Source of the DNA: Zopfochytrium polystomum
Lineage: Eukaryota > Chytridiomycota > Chytridiomycetes > Chytridiales > Chytridiaceae
DNA: 14,041 nucleotides
Assembly: GCA_025765615.1 (NCBI GenBank)
Contig: JAIVFJ010000702.1
Coordinates: forward strand, 1 to 14,041
Reading direction: 5' to 3'
Shown here in pieces: positions 1-8,930 of this stretch; positions within the stretch are counted from its first letter, which is position 1, and each line of letters begins with the position of its first letter. The position numbers and the translations under genes were made by a program. Under the pieces are notes generated by a model that was not told where the DNA came from, did not search any database, and saw nothing but the letters and a program-made list of their open reading frames with translations.

Positions 1-823
1 GTACGGCGTGTGCGCGGCGAATGGTAGCGGCGGAGGCTTCCGACAGCCCAATGTACTTCACTGTGCGTGGTTCAAGGTGCGTGAATTAGCTAGTATGACG
101 GATGGCGGGTGCGCATCACACAATTTTGCATGAAATCACCAACCGTCTCCCGGCACCCCGCTTTCAACCGCGCCCACCCCACAGTCCTTCTCACCAACCT
201 TTTCCTTCCTTTACCATCTCCGCCATGGTGCCTTCACAAGTGGTCCTCATGCTGGGGTGTTGGGGTCCACGGCGGTGTTGATAATCAAATCGATGTAGTC
301 GACCTCGAGCCTTTCCAAAGACTTCCTGCAGGACTCGCGGACGAACTCGGGGTCGCCTCTGATGGCGCCGATCTCGCCTTTGGGACCGGCGGGTAATACC
401 AAACTATGTAGTAAATTGGAATGGTGGGGACCCGATCGGAGGTTTGAGAAGTGAAAAAATGTCAAAAAATGACGTCTAAGGTAACGCACCTTGGTGCAAA
501 TAAACACTTCGTTGCGACGCGTCTTGAGGACTTTGGCGATCAGCTTCTCGTTGTGGCCGCTGCCGTACATGTTCTGCCGTGTCGATAAAGTTCATGCCGA
601 CGTCGATGGCGTGGTGCAGGCACCTTGAGGCTCTCAGGAGTCGTCGGACGGTGGCCGTAGAACTCGCTGTTGTTTTCGAATTGTTATAGGTGGTAAGTGT
701 TCGGGCAATCACACGCAAATAGCGATCCAGCAAACTTACCTCATTCCCATTGCGCCGAGGCCGATGGGGGCAACCAGCGGGCCGCCCGTGGCCCAGGGGT
801 TTCAGTTGCTTGGAGGGAGCCAT
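1..823 (-). pseudogene. Aldo/keto reductase (yakC/AKR13-like), frameshifted and cut by the left edge
   Basis: NADPH-dependent oxidoreductase of the aldo/keto reductase superfamily, expected to be cytosolic and to reduce aldehydes or ketones. The start is the ATG at 823 (protein begins MAPSKQLKPLG). Exons, with GT-AG introns between them: 823-740, 666-490, 403-199 and 60-1, the last running off the window. Recognisable blocks are GLGAMGM; DVGMNFIDTA followed by MYGSGHNEK (catalytic Asp and Tyr); VFICTK (catalytic Lys); GEIGAIRGDPEFVRESC; LERLEVDYIDL; a YQHR block (catalytic His); and KYIGLSEASAATIRRAHAV. The frame is broken at about 785, 620, 573, 393, 287, 271 and 233-252, mostly by one extra base. 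The His block is readable only in a shifted frame. All three introns keep good splice sites. Family members are usually about 330-340 aa; roughly half is present here. The family call is firm. Whether the gene is dead or mis-sequenced is open. It lies downstream of the two MFS genes. Confidence 0.85.
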
Positions 824-875
824 CCTTGTTATATACGGGGGTGGGAGAGTGATACAGTACGAGAGAGGATGTGCG

Positions 876-886
876 TATATATATAT
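876..886 (-). promoter_or_regulatory. Possible TATA element of the aldo/keto reductase
   Basis: An uninterrupted TA run of 11 bases lies 53-63 nt upstream of the reductase ATG at 823 when read on the minus strand. Position and composition suit a fungal TATA box, but it could also be a simple repeat. Confidence 0.35.
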
Positions 887-1288
887 TGAGTAAGAGTGAG
901 TACGGGAGGGATAGCAACTGGGCGACTTTTATAGTGGCCGACATTTCCCCATTGAGGATTATTTTCCATGTACACTGAACCCTTTTTCTTCTTTTTTTTT
1001 TCAAAATCGGTTATCCGCGCAATACAGTCACCTGGAGGTGGGTGAAAAAAAGTTGAAGAAAAAAAAAATCTGCGCCTCAAGAAAGAATTGAAAATCAGGG
1101 ACTCGCGAGGCGTTTTCCTTGCGCCAGTACTAATTTCTGAATCCGCCATAGTGGAGGTGCTCGGCCTTGCAAGCGTGCTTATTGTTACTCTAGTCTGTCT
1201 CAGAGGGGTGCTCGATTTTCGATTTGTAATAAGGACCGGCTCCTGCGGGTGGAGGGAAAAAAAATACTTCCCCCAAAGCGAAACGGAA

Positions 1289-1361
1289 AACCGGAGTTGA
1301 CGCAAACGCGCTGTTGAAAAAGAACCGGAGTTGAGCCCGGAGGCGGGAAAACCGGAGTTGA
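1289..1361. repeat. Three direct copies of aaccggagttga
   Basis: The 12-mer aaccggagttga occurs at 1289-1300, 1323-1334 and 1350-1361, with start-to-start spacing of 34 and 27 bp. Each copy carries a CCGG core, the type of CGG-containing site bound by fungal Zn(II)2Cys6 regulators. It lies about 470-540 bp upstream of the reductase start and 90-165 bp past the MFS copy 1 stop, so it could belong to either gene. A regulatory role is inference. Confidence 0.6.
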
Positions 1362-1453
1362 GACCAACAACGTTCCCGCTCTCACCCGGCGAACATTCTT
1401 CGTCTTTTTTTTATTTTCGTTTTTTTCTTTCGCCAAGCAACTTCTCGTCCGCC

Positions 1454-3183
1454 TCACCGACCTCTCACCCCCGCCGCGTACGTGCTCCGCGCCCTCAACG
1501 CCGCCCCAAACTTGTACACCAAGAACGGCGCCGGGATCCCCGCGACCGCCACAAAGGCCAAGATCGAGTTCCCCCAACCGTACCCGTACTTGTCGTACAT
1601 GGTCCCCGCAAACAGCGGGAACCCAAACCCAAATACGGACCTCAAGAACGTCGCAGCAGCCATTGCGCTCGCGGCGTACCGTCTGTACCCGTCAACGAGG
1701 TACAGCGCAATAACCTGGAAGATGACGCAGAAGCACACGCCAAACAGCATGATGCCGATATCCGGCAGGATCCAGTGGGTCTCGGTCTGCGCGGGTCCAT
1801 CCGTACATGAAGAGCGAGGCCGGAAGGAGGAACGAAACCGGCATGGCCAGGGGCATACGGAACTCTGGCGCTCCGACGCCGTTGTTCTTTTCGCGGAGGT
1901 GGACGTAGATCTTGTCGATGAGCGGGGCGAGGACGATGTTTCCGCCGACGAAGCCGAGACCGAGGGCGAGGTAGTGGATGCCGGAGACGGAGATGGATTC
2001 GTGGTATCGTTCGATCCAGAGCTGGGTGAAAGTCGAGAGAACAAGGTATAGGAGGGCCGTAGATGTACGCCATTGTAGAGCGAGACGATTTGGACGATGG
2101 GCTGCGTGAAGAGGAGGATGAACGGGCGGACGGAAGATTCGCGAAGCCTGTGGGCGACGGACGTGTGGCTGGATGTTGCGGCGACGCCGCCCCAGTTTCT
2201 TTGCCTTTTGGGCGAGGAGGGTCGGCGCGTAGGATTCAAAAAGGAGGAAGTATCCGGCCACCAGCACCACTGCGTCGACGATGGAGAGGAAGTGAAAGAT
2301 CCAGCGCCAGGTGCTGTACTCTGCGAGGAATGATCCGATGAACGGACCCAGCACCGGCCCGAGGGAAGGCGACAGCGAAAGAATGCTGTTCGCAAAGCCG
2401 AGTTGCTCGGCGACGAACATGTCGCTGATGACTCCTGATCCGATCTGGTAGTTTGAAACAGTGGTAAGTGAGATACGGCCGTCAGGGGAATTCAGGGCCA
2501 GATTGTTGAACGGGAGCTTACAGCAAGCGGTGCACTTCCTCCAAGCGCAGCTAGAAACCGGAAAATGTACAGCTGCGCAGTGTTTTGCGAGAATCCGCAC
2601 GCAATGTTGAACGCCAAAACACAACGTTGGATACGAGTACAACCCATCGCCGGCCAAACACCTCGGAAAGAGGTCCCATGAACAGGGGGCCGAATGCGAA
2701 TGCAAGAACGAAGATGGAAATGATCATTTCCTGTTGCAGCGAGCCATTGATGTCGAACTCTGTTGAGAAAAGGTTTCGTCATTCACATTGAAAATGACTA
2801 CGAGATAAATGAAACGAGCGCCAACCTGCGGAGATGAACGGAACGCCCGGCGCGATGATAGAAGAGCTCATTGGAGCCATGAAAGTGAAGAGGCCAATCA
2901 TGGTGACAACAGTCCATTTCTTCCACGCGGGCCAATTTCGCGGCGACGCAGGGTCCGTGGGGCCGTCCCAGCCAACCTTCAGAAAAAACGGAAAGATATG
3001 CTGTGATCAGCAGGGGCGTCTTTCCAGACAAGTAACCTTGCTTCAAAGACCTGTTCTCACCTCGTTCGTTGGCTTTGCTGCCCCCTGATCGCCACCGTCC
3101 GCAACGTGGACGACTGCCGCCTCCCGCTCGATGTCATTGAGAGTGGGTGAGGATCTGCTCGCCTCTGCTTCGGGAAGTACCAT
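1454..3183 (-). CDS. DHA1-family MFS transporter, copy 1 (frameshifted in the reference)
   Basis: A 12-TM major facilitator of the drug:H+ antiporter-1 type (fungal multidrug/polyamine exporters), expected in the plasma membrane. Four exons: 3183-3061, 2976-2826, 2759-2522, 2444-1454. Introns are 84, 66 and 77 bp with clean GT-AG ends. The ATG at 3183 is chosen because its exon aligns with copy 2 in length and phase (protein begins MVLPEAEASR and reaches KPTNE). A cytosolic N-tail precedes WDGPTDPASPRNWP and TM1. Motif A reads GPLSEVFGRR. Later blocks include IGSGVISDMFVAEQLG, STWRWIFHFLSI, ESYAPTLLAQKAKKLG, IERYHES and FGFGFPLFAG. There is one missing base at about 2616-2619 (T run) and extra bases at about 2190, 2073, 2055 and 1794. 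Without these the exons sum to 1500 nt, or 499 aa, normal for the family. Most differences from copy 2 are synonymous. The substrate cannot be read from sequence. Confidence 0.9.
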
Positions 3184-3574
3184 GTTTCGTATGTATGTGG
3201 CGCCCACTCGCTTTTCTTTTGAAACGAAAATAGAACAAAGTGGGCGAGTGACGGTTTAAATTCATTGATTTTGGCTGGTCGGAATTCCGGATCCCTGGCT
3301 ATGTGAAACTACCCGGCAATCACCGGACAAAGCTTTTTCAAATCTGATAGAAAAAGTCGAAAGTCGACAGGCGAACCACACTAGCGGATCAGCTCGGGGC
3401 CGGCAGAGAGCGGACACGGAGGACACGCCCTAACACCAAATCGTGGGGACGCACTCAGCGCAAACCAATCTATTTTGCCCTCCAGTCAATTGGTAATACG
3501 ATGGTATTTTACCAGTCGTGTTATGGAAGAAAAGCAAACTTCTCTCGCACCTCCACCTCCGCCTCACTGAGCTC
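3184..3574. promoter_or_regulatory. Intergenic spacer upstream of MFS copy 1
   Basis: About 390 bp between the MFS copy 2 stop and the copy 1 start; it must hold the copy 1 promoter and the copy 2 3' end. Visible elements on the copy 1 side are TTTAAA at 3255-3260 (72 nt from the ATG), CCGG at 3287, 3313, 3323 and 3400, and mirrored elements cgcccactcgc (3201-3211) and gtgggcgagtg (3240-3250). No gene was seen. None of these sites is proven functional. Confidence 0.45.
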
Positions 3575-5335
3575 TCATCCCGCCGCGTACGTGCTCCGCG
3601 CCCTGAGGGCGGCTCCAAACTTGTACACCAAGAACGGAGCCGGGATCCCCGCGATCGCCACAAACGCCAAGATCGAGTTCCCCCAGCCGTACCCGTACTT
3701 GTCGTACATGGTCCCGGCAAACAGCGGGAACCCAAACCCAAACACGGACCTCAAGAACGTCGCCGCGGCCATGGCGCTCGCGGCATACCGTCGGTACCCG
3801 TCGACGAGGTACAGCGCAATGACCTGGAAGATGACGCAGAAGCACACGCCAAACAGCATGATGCCGATATCCGGCAGGATCCAGTGGGTCTCGGTCTGCG
3901 CGGTCCATCCGTACATGAACAGCGAAGCGGGCAGGAGGAACGACACCGGCATCGCCAGTGGCATGCGGAACTCTGGTGCGCCGACGCCGTTGTTCTTTTC
4001 GCGGAGGCGGACGTAAATCTTGTCGATGAGAGGGGCGAGGAGGATGTTTGCGCCGACGAAGCCGAGGCCGAGGGCGAGGTAGTGGATGCCGGAGACGGCG
4101 ACGGATTCGTGGTATCGCTCGATCCAGAGCTGGGTGAAGGTCGAAAGGACGAGATAGAGGAGGCCGTAAAATGTACGCCATGTACAACGAAACGATTTGG
4201 ACGATGGGCTGCGTGAAGAGGAGGATGAACGGGCGGATGGAGGATTCGCTGAGTCTGTGGGCGACGGATGTGTGGCTGGAAGTGGCGGCAACGACGCCCA
4301 GCTTCTTTGCCTTTTGGGCCAGAAGGGCCGGCGCGTAGGATTCAAACAGCAGGAAGTATCCGGCCACCAGTACGACTGCGTCGACGATGGAGAGAAAGTG
4401 GAAAATCCAGCGCCAGGTGCTATACTCTGCGAGGAACGATCCGATGAACGGACCAAGAACCGGCCCAAGCGAAGGAGAGAGCGAAAGAATGCTGTTCGCA
4501 AGACCGAGTTGCTCGGCGACGAACATGTCGCTGATGACGCCGGATCCTATCTGGTAAAGCCAAAGAGGAGTAGGTGAGAAACAATGAAGGAGATCCACTG
4601 GCCAGATTGGTCCATGATGCTTACCGCAAGCGGCGCGCTTCCTCCAATCGCAGCGAGAAACCGGAAAACGTACAGCTGCGCCGTGTTTTGCGAGAATCCG
4701 CAAGCAATGTTGAATGCGAGAAAACACAACGTTGGATACGAGTACGACCCATCGCCGGCCAAACACCTCCGAGAGCGGTCCCATGAAAAGAGGCCCGAAC
4801 GCAAACGCCAGCACAAAGATGGAAATGATCATCTCCTGCCCCACCGATCCACTAATGCCAAACTCTATTTCGAGGGCGAAAGAGTGTTCAGTGGAGAATC
4901 ACGACAAACGAAAAGGAACGAGGAACCAAGCGACGTGTTGCGTACCTAGGGAGATGAAGGGCACGCCCGGCGCGATGATCGAAGAGCTCATTGGAGCCAT
5001 AAAAGTGAAGAGGCCAATCATGGTGACGACGGTCCATTTCTTCCACGCGGGCCAGTTTCGGGGCGACGCCGGATCCGTCGGGCCGTCCCAGCTGATCTTT
5101 TCTCAGCAAAGGGGAGAAGAAGACGCATCAGTCGGAATCATCGTTGGAAGCACGTCGCTCCACACTCCACTGCCTGTTCCCCATTAGGCACTCATACAGC
5201 AGGCCTCACCTCGTTCGTCGGCTTTGCGACGGTGTCATGACCGTCGACGTCCGCCACAGCGAGGGCTGCCGCCTCGCGCTCGACGTCGGTGAGGGCCGAT
5301 GCCGGTCTGCTGGTTTCTCTGTCGGGGGCCGGCAT
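3575..5335 (-). CDS. DHA1-family MFS transporter, copy 2 (frameshifted in the reference)
   Basis: Tandem paralogue of the neighbouring MFS gene with the same intron positions and phases. Exons are 5335-5210, 5096-4946, 4864-4625 and 4550-3575; introns are 113, 81 and 74 bp. The start ATG at 5335 begins MPAPDRETSR; the first 42 residues are a soluble tail ending in KPTNE. TM1 is about residues 64-85, TM2 about 104-120, and motif A GPLSEVFGRR about 121-130. Further blocks are FNIACGFSQNTAQLYVFRFL, SILSLSPSLGPVLGPFIGS, STWRWIFHFLSIV, LLYLVLSTFTQLWIERYHES and GYGWGNSILAFVAIAGIPAP. It ends FGAALRARSTYAAG at a TGA. Two single extra bases break the frame: in an A4 run (plus strand) at 4721-4724 and another at 4168-4171. 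Corrected length is 496 aa, typical for DHA1 proteins. Expected role is proton-coupled export of a drug, polyamine or metabolite; the substrate is unknown. Confidence 0.92.
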
Positions 5336-5684
5336 ATGTTCTGTTCTTTCGCGAGCGAAGGAGAAGGAAGGACGGAGGGCGAAGCCGCACTTTAAAAGCC
5401 AACGAAGCGACCGGTTTGACGCGGCTGCTTCCGGCTGCTTTTCCGGCTTGCCGGCTCGGAGCTCCGGGAAGGCCGGGGAGATCAGAGATCAGCAGAAATC
5501 TTCTCTTTTTTTTTCTCTCCCACAAATATCGGACGTGGCGCCCTCGCGGAGGTCCGGCCCTCTATCGAGTATCGACGTATTTGGCCCACCCGATTTGTCT
5601 CTGCTTTGTTTCTCCCAAGGCTTTTTCGAATCACCACACCAACGCCAAATTACTCTTTACGACAAATTCACTCTCATTCCCCTC
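5336..5684. promoter_or_regulatory. Intergenic spacer upstream of MFS copy 2, with CCGG cluster
   Basis: About 350 bp between the phosphate-transporter stop and the MFS copy 2 start. TTTAAA at 5391-5396 lies 56 nt from the ATG, as in copy 1. Six CCGG tetramers fall within about 67 bp (5411, 5431, 5443, 5451, 5464, 5473), two of them as ttccggct. A T-rich tract follows at 5505-5516. No gene was seen. The cluster may be a zinc-cluster regulator target; that is inference. Confidence 0.45.
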
Positions 5685-8600
5685 CTACTTGAAACCCATA
5701 AAAATCATAACCTGGTACCCGACGCCCACAATCGCGCCCCACGCCACCACGCTGGCGACGAGCCCGACCTTGATAAAGTCGAGAACCGAGAGCCACGGCT
5801 CGCCCGTCGAGTCCTCCTGCGAGATGGCGTTCATGTTGGGGAACGACGAGACGGGGAGGCCCATGGCGCCTGAGCAGATGAGCGCTGCGCCGTTGTCAAA
5901 GCAAGAGTGCAGAGAGTGCGGATTGTCAGACCATTTAAAGGAAATTGCGGCGCGGATAGGCAAGGAAGAAAAACAAAGCAAGTTTTACCAATGCTCATCA
6001 CCAAAAGGCGCGGCTGCGGGTCCGGCATATTAGCGCCTATTTGCGCGACGACCGGTAGGATAATAAGCGCCCCGACGGTGTGGGAGATGAACGAGGTGAC
6101 GACGAGGACGACCATAGACATGAGCACCAGCGACATGTACGGCGACAACGTGGACAGGTACGGCGTCATCTTTGACGTGATGTTTGCCAGCAAGCCAGAA
6201 GAGTCGACCGCCTTTCCGAGACAGATGCCGCCCATCGCGAGGGCAACGACTGGTTTTCAGCAGCAAAGAGGGATGAGTCTCGAACCGGGGCTCGGCGGAA
6301 AAAGAAAGGAACGAGGAAGCACGAGAGGAAAGCAAACAATTACCATTCCACAACTGCGAGTTCCAGTCGTCCTTGGAGAGAATACCGGTGCCGTAGAAGG
6401 CAACAATCGGTACAAGAGCAATAATCCCCATGTCGCCGACATATGCTTCAATCGACGACTCGACGCACCAGAGCCCGATGGTAACAACCGTAATAAATAA
6501 AACAAAAACTTGCGTCAACGTGATCGGATTCTTTACGAAAAACTTTCCGCTTGCCGCTTGCTGCGGCGGAACCGACTCGACGATAGACACCTGGTCCGTC
6601 GAGATGCCCAACCCAGTCGACGGCAGGGTGGCGCTCGAAGACGCGGGCACGGTCGACTTTTGGACGTAAAAGGCCGTTTCGGGGCGGTACACCAGCAGCA
6701 GAATGAACCAGATGCCCAGGTCGATGACGAAGCACACGGGCAGGGCGATGGCAAACCATTCAGGCCAGCTGACGGAGAGGTGCATGTCGGAGAGTGTGCC
6801 GATGGCGACAATGTTTTGCGGCGATGAGATTGGAGACGCCATTCCGCCGACGTTGGCGGCGAGTGCGATGCCGAGGATAAGGGACTTCGCGTACGGCGAG
6901 CGAGACGGGAGGTTCCTTAATATTGGCTGCTCAAAAGATTGATAAGAATAAGGCACTGTCTGAGTTGAAAGACCAATCATACCGCTATCAAAGAGAAGCA
7001 CACCGCCGGGGCAGCCACATTCGAAATCCACATGCTGAGAAACGTGCTCAAAAAGATGTTCGCCAGGAGGACGAATTTCGGCTGGCTGCCGGCAAGCCCC
7101 AGAACCACGCTGGCGACTCCCTTCGCGATATGGTGCTTGCTGAGCGCCGCAGCAAGCGAGAAGCCTCCGAGCAGCAAGATAATCACCCCAGAGAACATCT
7201 CCGAAAACACTCGCTTGGCTGCAGATTTCGCGTCCATCCTGTGATACTCGGCGGTGCCGTCTGGGAGTTTGACGATTTCTCGCATGACACGGAGGGTGAC
7301 GACGAGAAGTGGAATAAGAAGCGCGGTGGCGAACAAGGGTAGCACCTGTGTTTGAGGATCGAAAATTACGGAGTCAGTGGAGGTTTTCAAGGTGCCTGGC
7401 GCTCCGAGGGTTCCAAACAAATATACCTCAAACGCCCACAGCGAAGAAGCGAGGAACAGGATGGCAAGACAGTTTTGCTGCTCAACAGTGTCGAAAAATT
7501 CGAATGAAACCAAGCAGGCGAAAATCCCAACAAATAATGTTAAAGTGAGGGTCTGATAAGTAAATAGCCGCGGCACCGACAGTGTGCAACCGCAGCACCG
7601 CACTGCAGTGTCCGACTCTCGAGAAACGCTCTTGCGGCGTACGTTCAGCGACGCCGTGCGCCTCTCCTGCTCCACCATATCACGCCAGACCGTGTTCCTC
7701 TCCCACACAATGTGGTCCCGCAGCGTCGCCCTGAGCTCCTTGCTCGCCTGCGTCGTGCTGCCCTCGGCCGCGACACGCGCGTACAGTCTCACAACGGTGT
7801 CAATCTCGTCACGGAGCTTTGCCATGGCCGAGGTGCAGAACGGCAGCGCAGCGTTCACTTTGGCCATGTAGACCTGCTTGAGCCGCTGGCCGGTGACCTT
7901 TTCGTACTTTTTCAGGATTTTGGCGAAGCCCGTGTGGTTGAGCTCGCGGTAGTCGTCCAACTCGTTGAGGCTGACGTAGCACGCGACGCCTTGTTTCCGG
8001 AATTTGGACTGGAGCGCCTTGTTATCGTCGTGACCGTAAAAGATCGACCACGCTGTCGACACTGGTGTGCCGGGTTCTGCCGAAGCAAGACTGGGCGAGG
8101 ACGACGTGGAAAAGCGGCGCAGCCGGCTGAGCGACGGGCGCGACCGCGGGGTGATAGCCACAGAAGGCGCGCTAGGCGTTGCGGGGGCCGTCGCAGCTTC
8201 GGGAAGGGACGTCATGGGGGGCACGTCGAGCTCGGGTACGGGAGTGAGCCGGGTCTGCTGTGCCACTAGCATCTGCGGATCGTGCGTCTCAAACTCCGTC
8301 ACCTCAGCAGCGAACGCTTCGATTTCGGCAAAGATCTCGCGCGACGCGTTGGCGTAGAACTGGACGATCTTGTCGAGCTGGTCGTCGAGGGCCTCCCTGA
8401 AAAAGCTCTCGATTGCCTCTGCCGGTGGAGCGATGTGGTCGGGGTTGGCGCTGAGGAGAGGGGCCTCCTCGTCGTCGGTGGACATGCGTGGCGTCTGATG
8501 TTGCTGCTGCTGCTGTTGCGTCAGGGCGGAGAGGAATATGGAGGGGTCGGCCTCCCTGTAAGATCTTGGCAGGGTGACGAGCCCCAACTTGGCCTTTTCG

Positions 8601-8930
8601 ATGAGGTAAATCCATTTCTTGAGGTTTGAGTAAGCACTGCAGATATGGATTGCGCTTGTTAGCCATAGAGATCGGAGGTCCGAAAGACAGCAACGGATTT
8701 GTTAAAGCCAATTGTTTACATGTAGTCTGTCCGCAGGTCCCGATCGCAACCGGATGTTGAAAAGTGGCAGTGGAAAGCAAGATCAGTGCCAGGAGGGAAT
8801 CACACACACGCGCTAATGCACTTCTCCCGCGCGAGCGCATCGCCAAACCTCACTCCGCACAGCGCTCTCACTACTCACAGTCCTGCCACTCGACCTTGGA
8901 GTTGAGCTGGATCGAGTGCGAGAACTTCAT
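5685..8930 (-). CDS. SPX-domain low-affinity phosphate transporter (PHO87/PHO90/PHO91 type)
   Basis: Phosphate transporter with an N-terminal SPX sensor (binds inositol pyrophosphates) and a C-terminal DASS/Na-sulfate-symporter domain; family members sit in the plasma membrane (Pho87/90) or vacuole (Pho91). The ATG at 8930 starts MKFSHSIQLN, the classic SPX N-terminus. Exons: 8930-8875, 8636-7427, 7345-6983, 6929-6344, 6249-5989, 5884-5685. SPX motifs: YSNLKKWIY, a polyQ and Ser/Pro-rich linker, then NHTGFAKILKKYEKVTG. Transporter motifs: TVEQQNCLAILFLASSLWAFE, SFLSMWISNVAAP, GIALAANVGGMASPISSPQN, SFISHTVGALIILP, CSGAMGLP. The exon sum is in frame with no indel, giving about 891 aa, normal for fungal members. 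Two splicing issues are reported separately: a stopless 81-nt intron at 7346-7426 and a tandem donor after exon 1. Which of the three yeast paralogues is the orthologue cannot be settled by eye. Confidence 0.95.
7346..7426 (-). other. Probable in-frame, stop-free intron of the phosphate transporter
   Basis: On the minus strand the segment begins GTATAT, ends ACACAG, is exactly 81 nt (27 codons) and has no stop, so it would be read as coding by a naive translation. Its removal joins LWAFE to VLPLFATALLIPLL, matching the uninterrupted transmembrane layout known for this family. A branch-like CTGAC lies near the 3' end. The inserted residues are polar and would interrupt a membrane region. Confidence 0.85.
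8499..8519 (-). repeat. CAG/CAA tract coding polyglutamine
   Basis: A short run of Gln codons in the SPX linker region of the phosphate transporter gives six glutamines followed by His and Gln. Gln-rich, length-variable linkers are common in fungal SPX transporters. Confidence 0.8.

Larger units (their letters stand above)
824..1453. other. Intergenic spacer, reductase promoter and MFS copy 1 3' flank
   Basis: About 630 bp without a supportable gene. It contains the TA run near 880, A/T homopolymer tracts at about 990-1010 and 1053-1070, and three copies of a 12-base direct repeat at 1289-1361. An open frame across most of it on the minus strand has no recognisable protein features and reads through the poly-A/T tracts, so I treat it as chance. 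Confidence 0.6.
1454..5335 (-). repeat. Tandem direct duplication of the MFS gene
   Basis: The units 1454-3183 and 3575-5335 lie in the same orientation, offset by about 2.15 kb. Exons 2-4 give nearly the same protein, differing in a few conservative residues (for example HESIS versus HESVA, GGNIV versus GANIL), while many third codon positions differ. Exon 1, the introns and the promoters are much more diverged. This indicates an old duplication under protein-level constraint, or conversion limited to the core. Confidence 0.9.

Noticed and set aside
829..1305. Minus-strand open frame of 158 codons between the reductase and MFS copy 1
   Set aside because: It reads through poly-A/T tracts as Lys and Phe runs, has no domain, and its start is not an ATG. 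It is better explained as intergenic sequence.
1200..1577. Gly-rich and Val-rich minus-strand frame covering the MFS copy 1 C-terminus
   Set aside because: It is a shifted-frame reading of the MFS C-terminal exon plus downstream spacer; the true frame ends at 1454.
4140..4200. Extra intron in MFS exon 4 to explain the frame change
   Set aside because: The protein alignment between copies is continuous here and no GT...AG pair removes only the disruption. A single extra base in an A run explains it.
3518..4216. Long plus-strand open frame of 232 codons
   Set aside because: It lies opposite MFS copy 2 exon 4, is Arg/Gly/Asp-rich as expected for antisense of GC-rich coding DNA, and has no family resemblance. 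The same applies to plus-strand frames at 1482-2051, 5299-6033, 7712-8269 and 8916-9578.
1454..5335. Mobile element or transposon as the source of the duplication
   Set aside because: No terminal inverted repeats, target-site duplication or transposase/reverse-transcriptase frame was seen around either copy. Introns are kept in both, which excludes retroposition.
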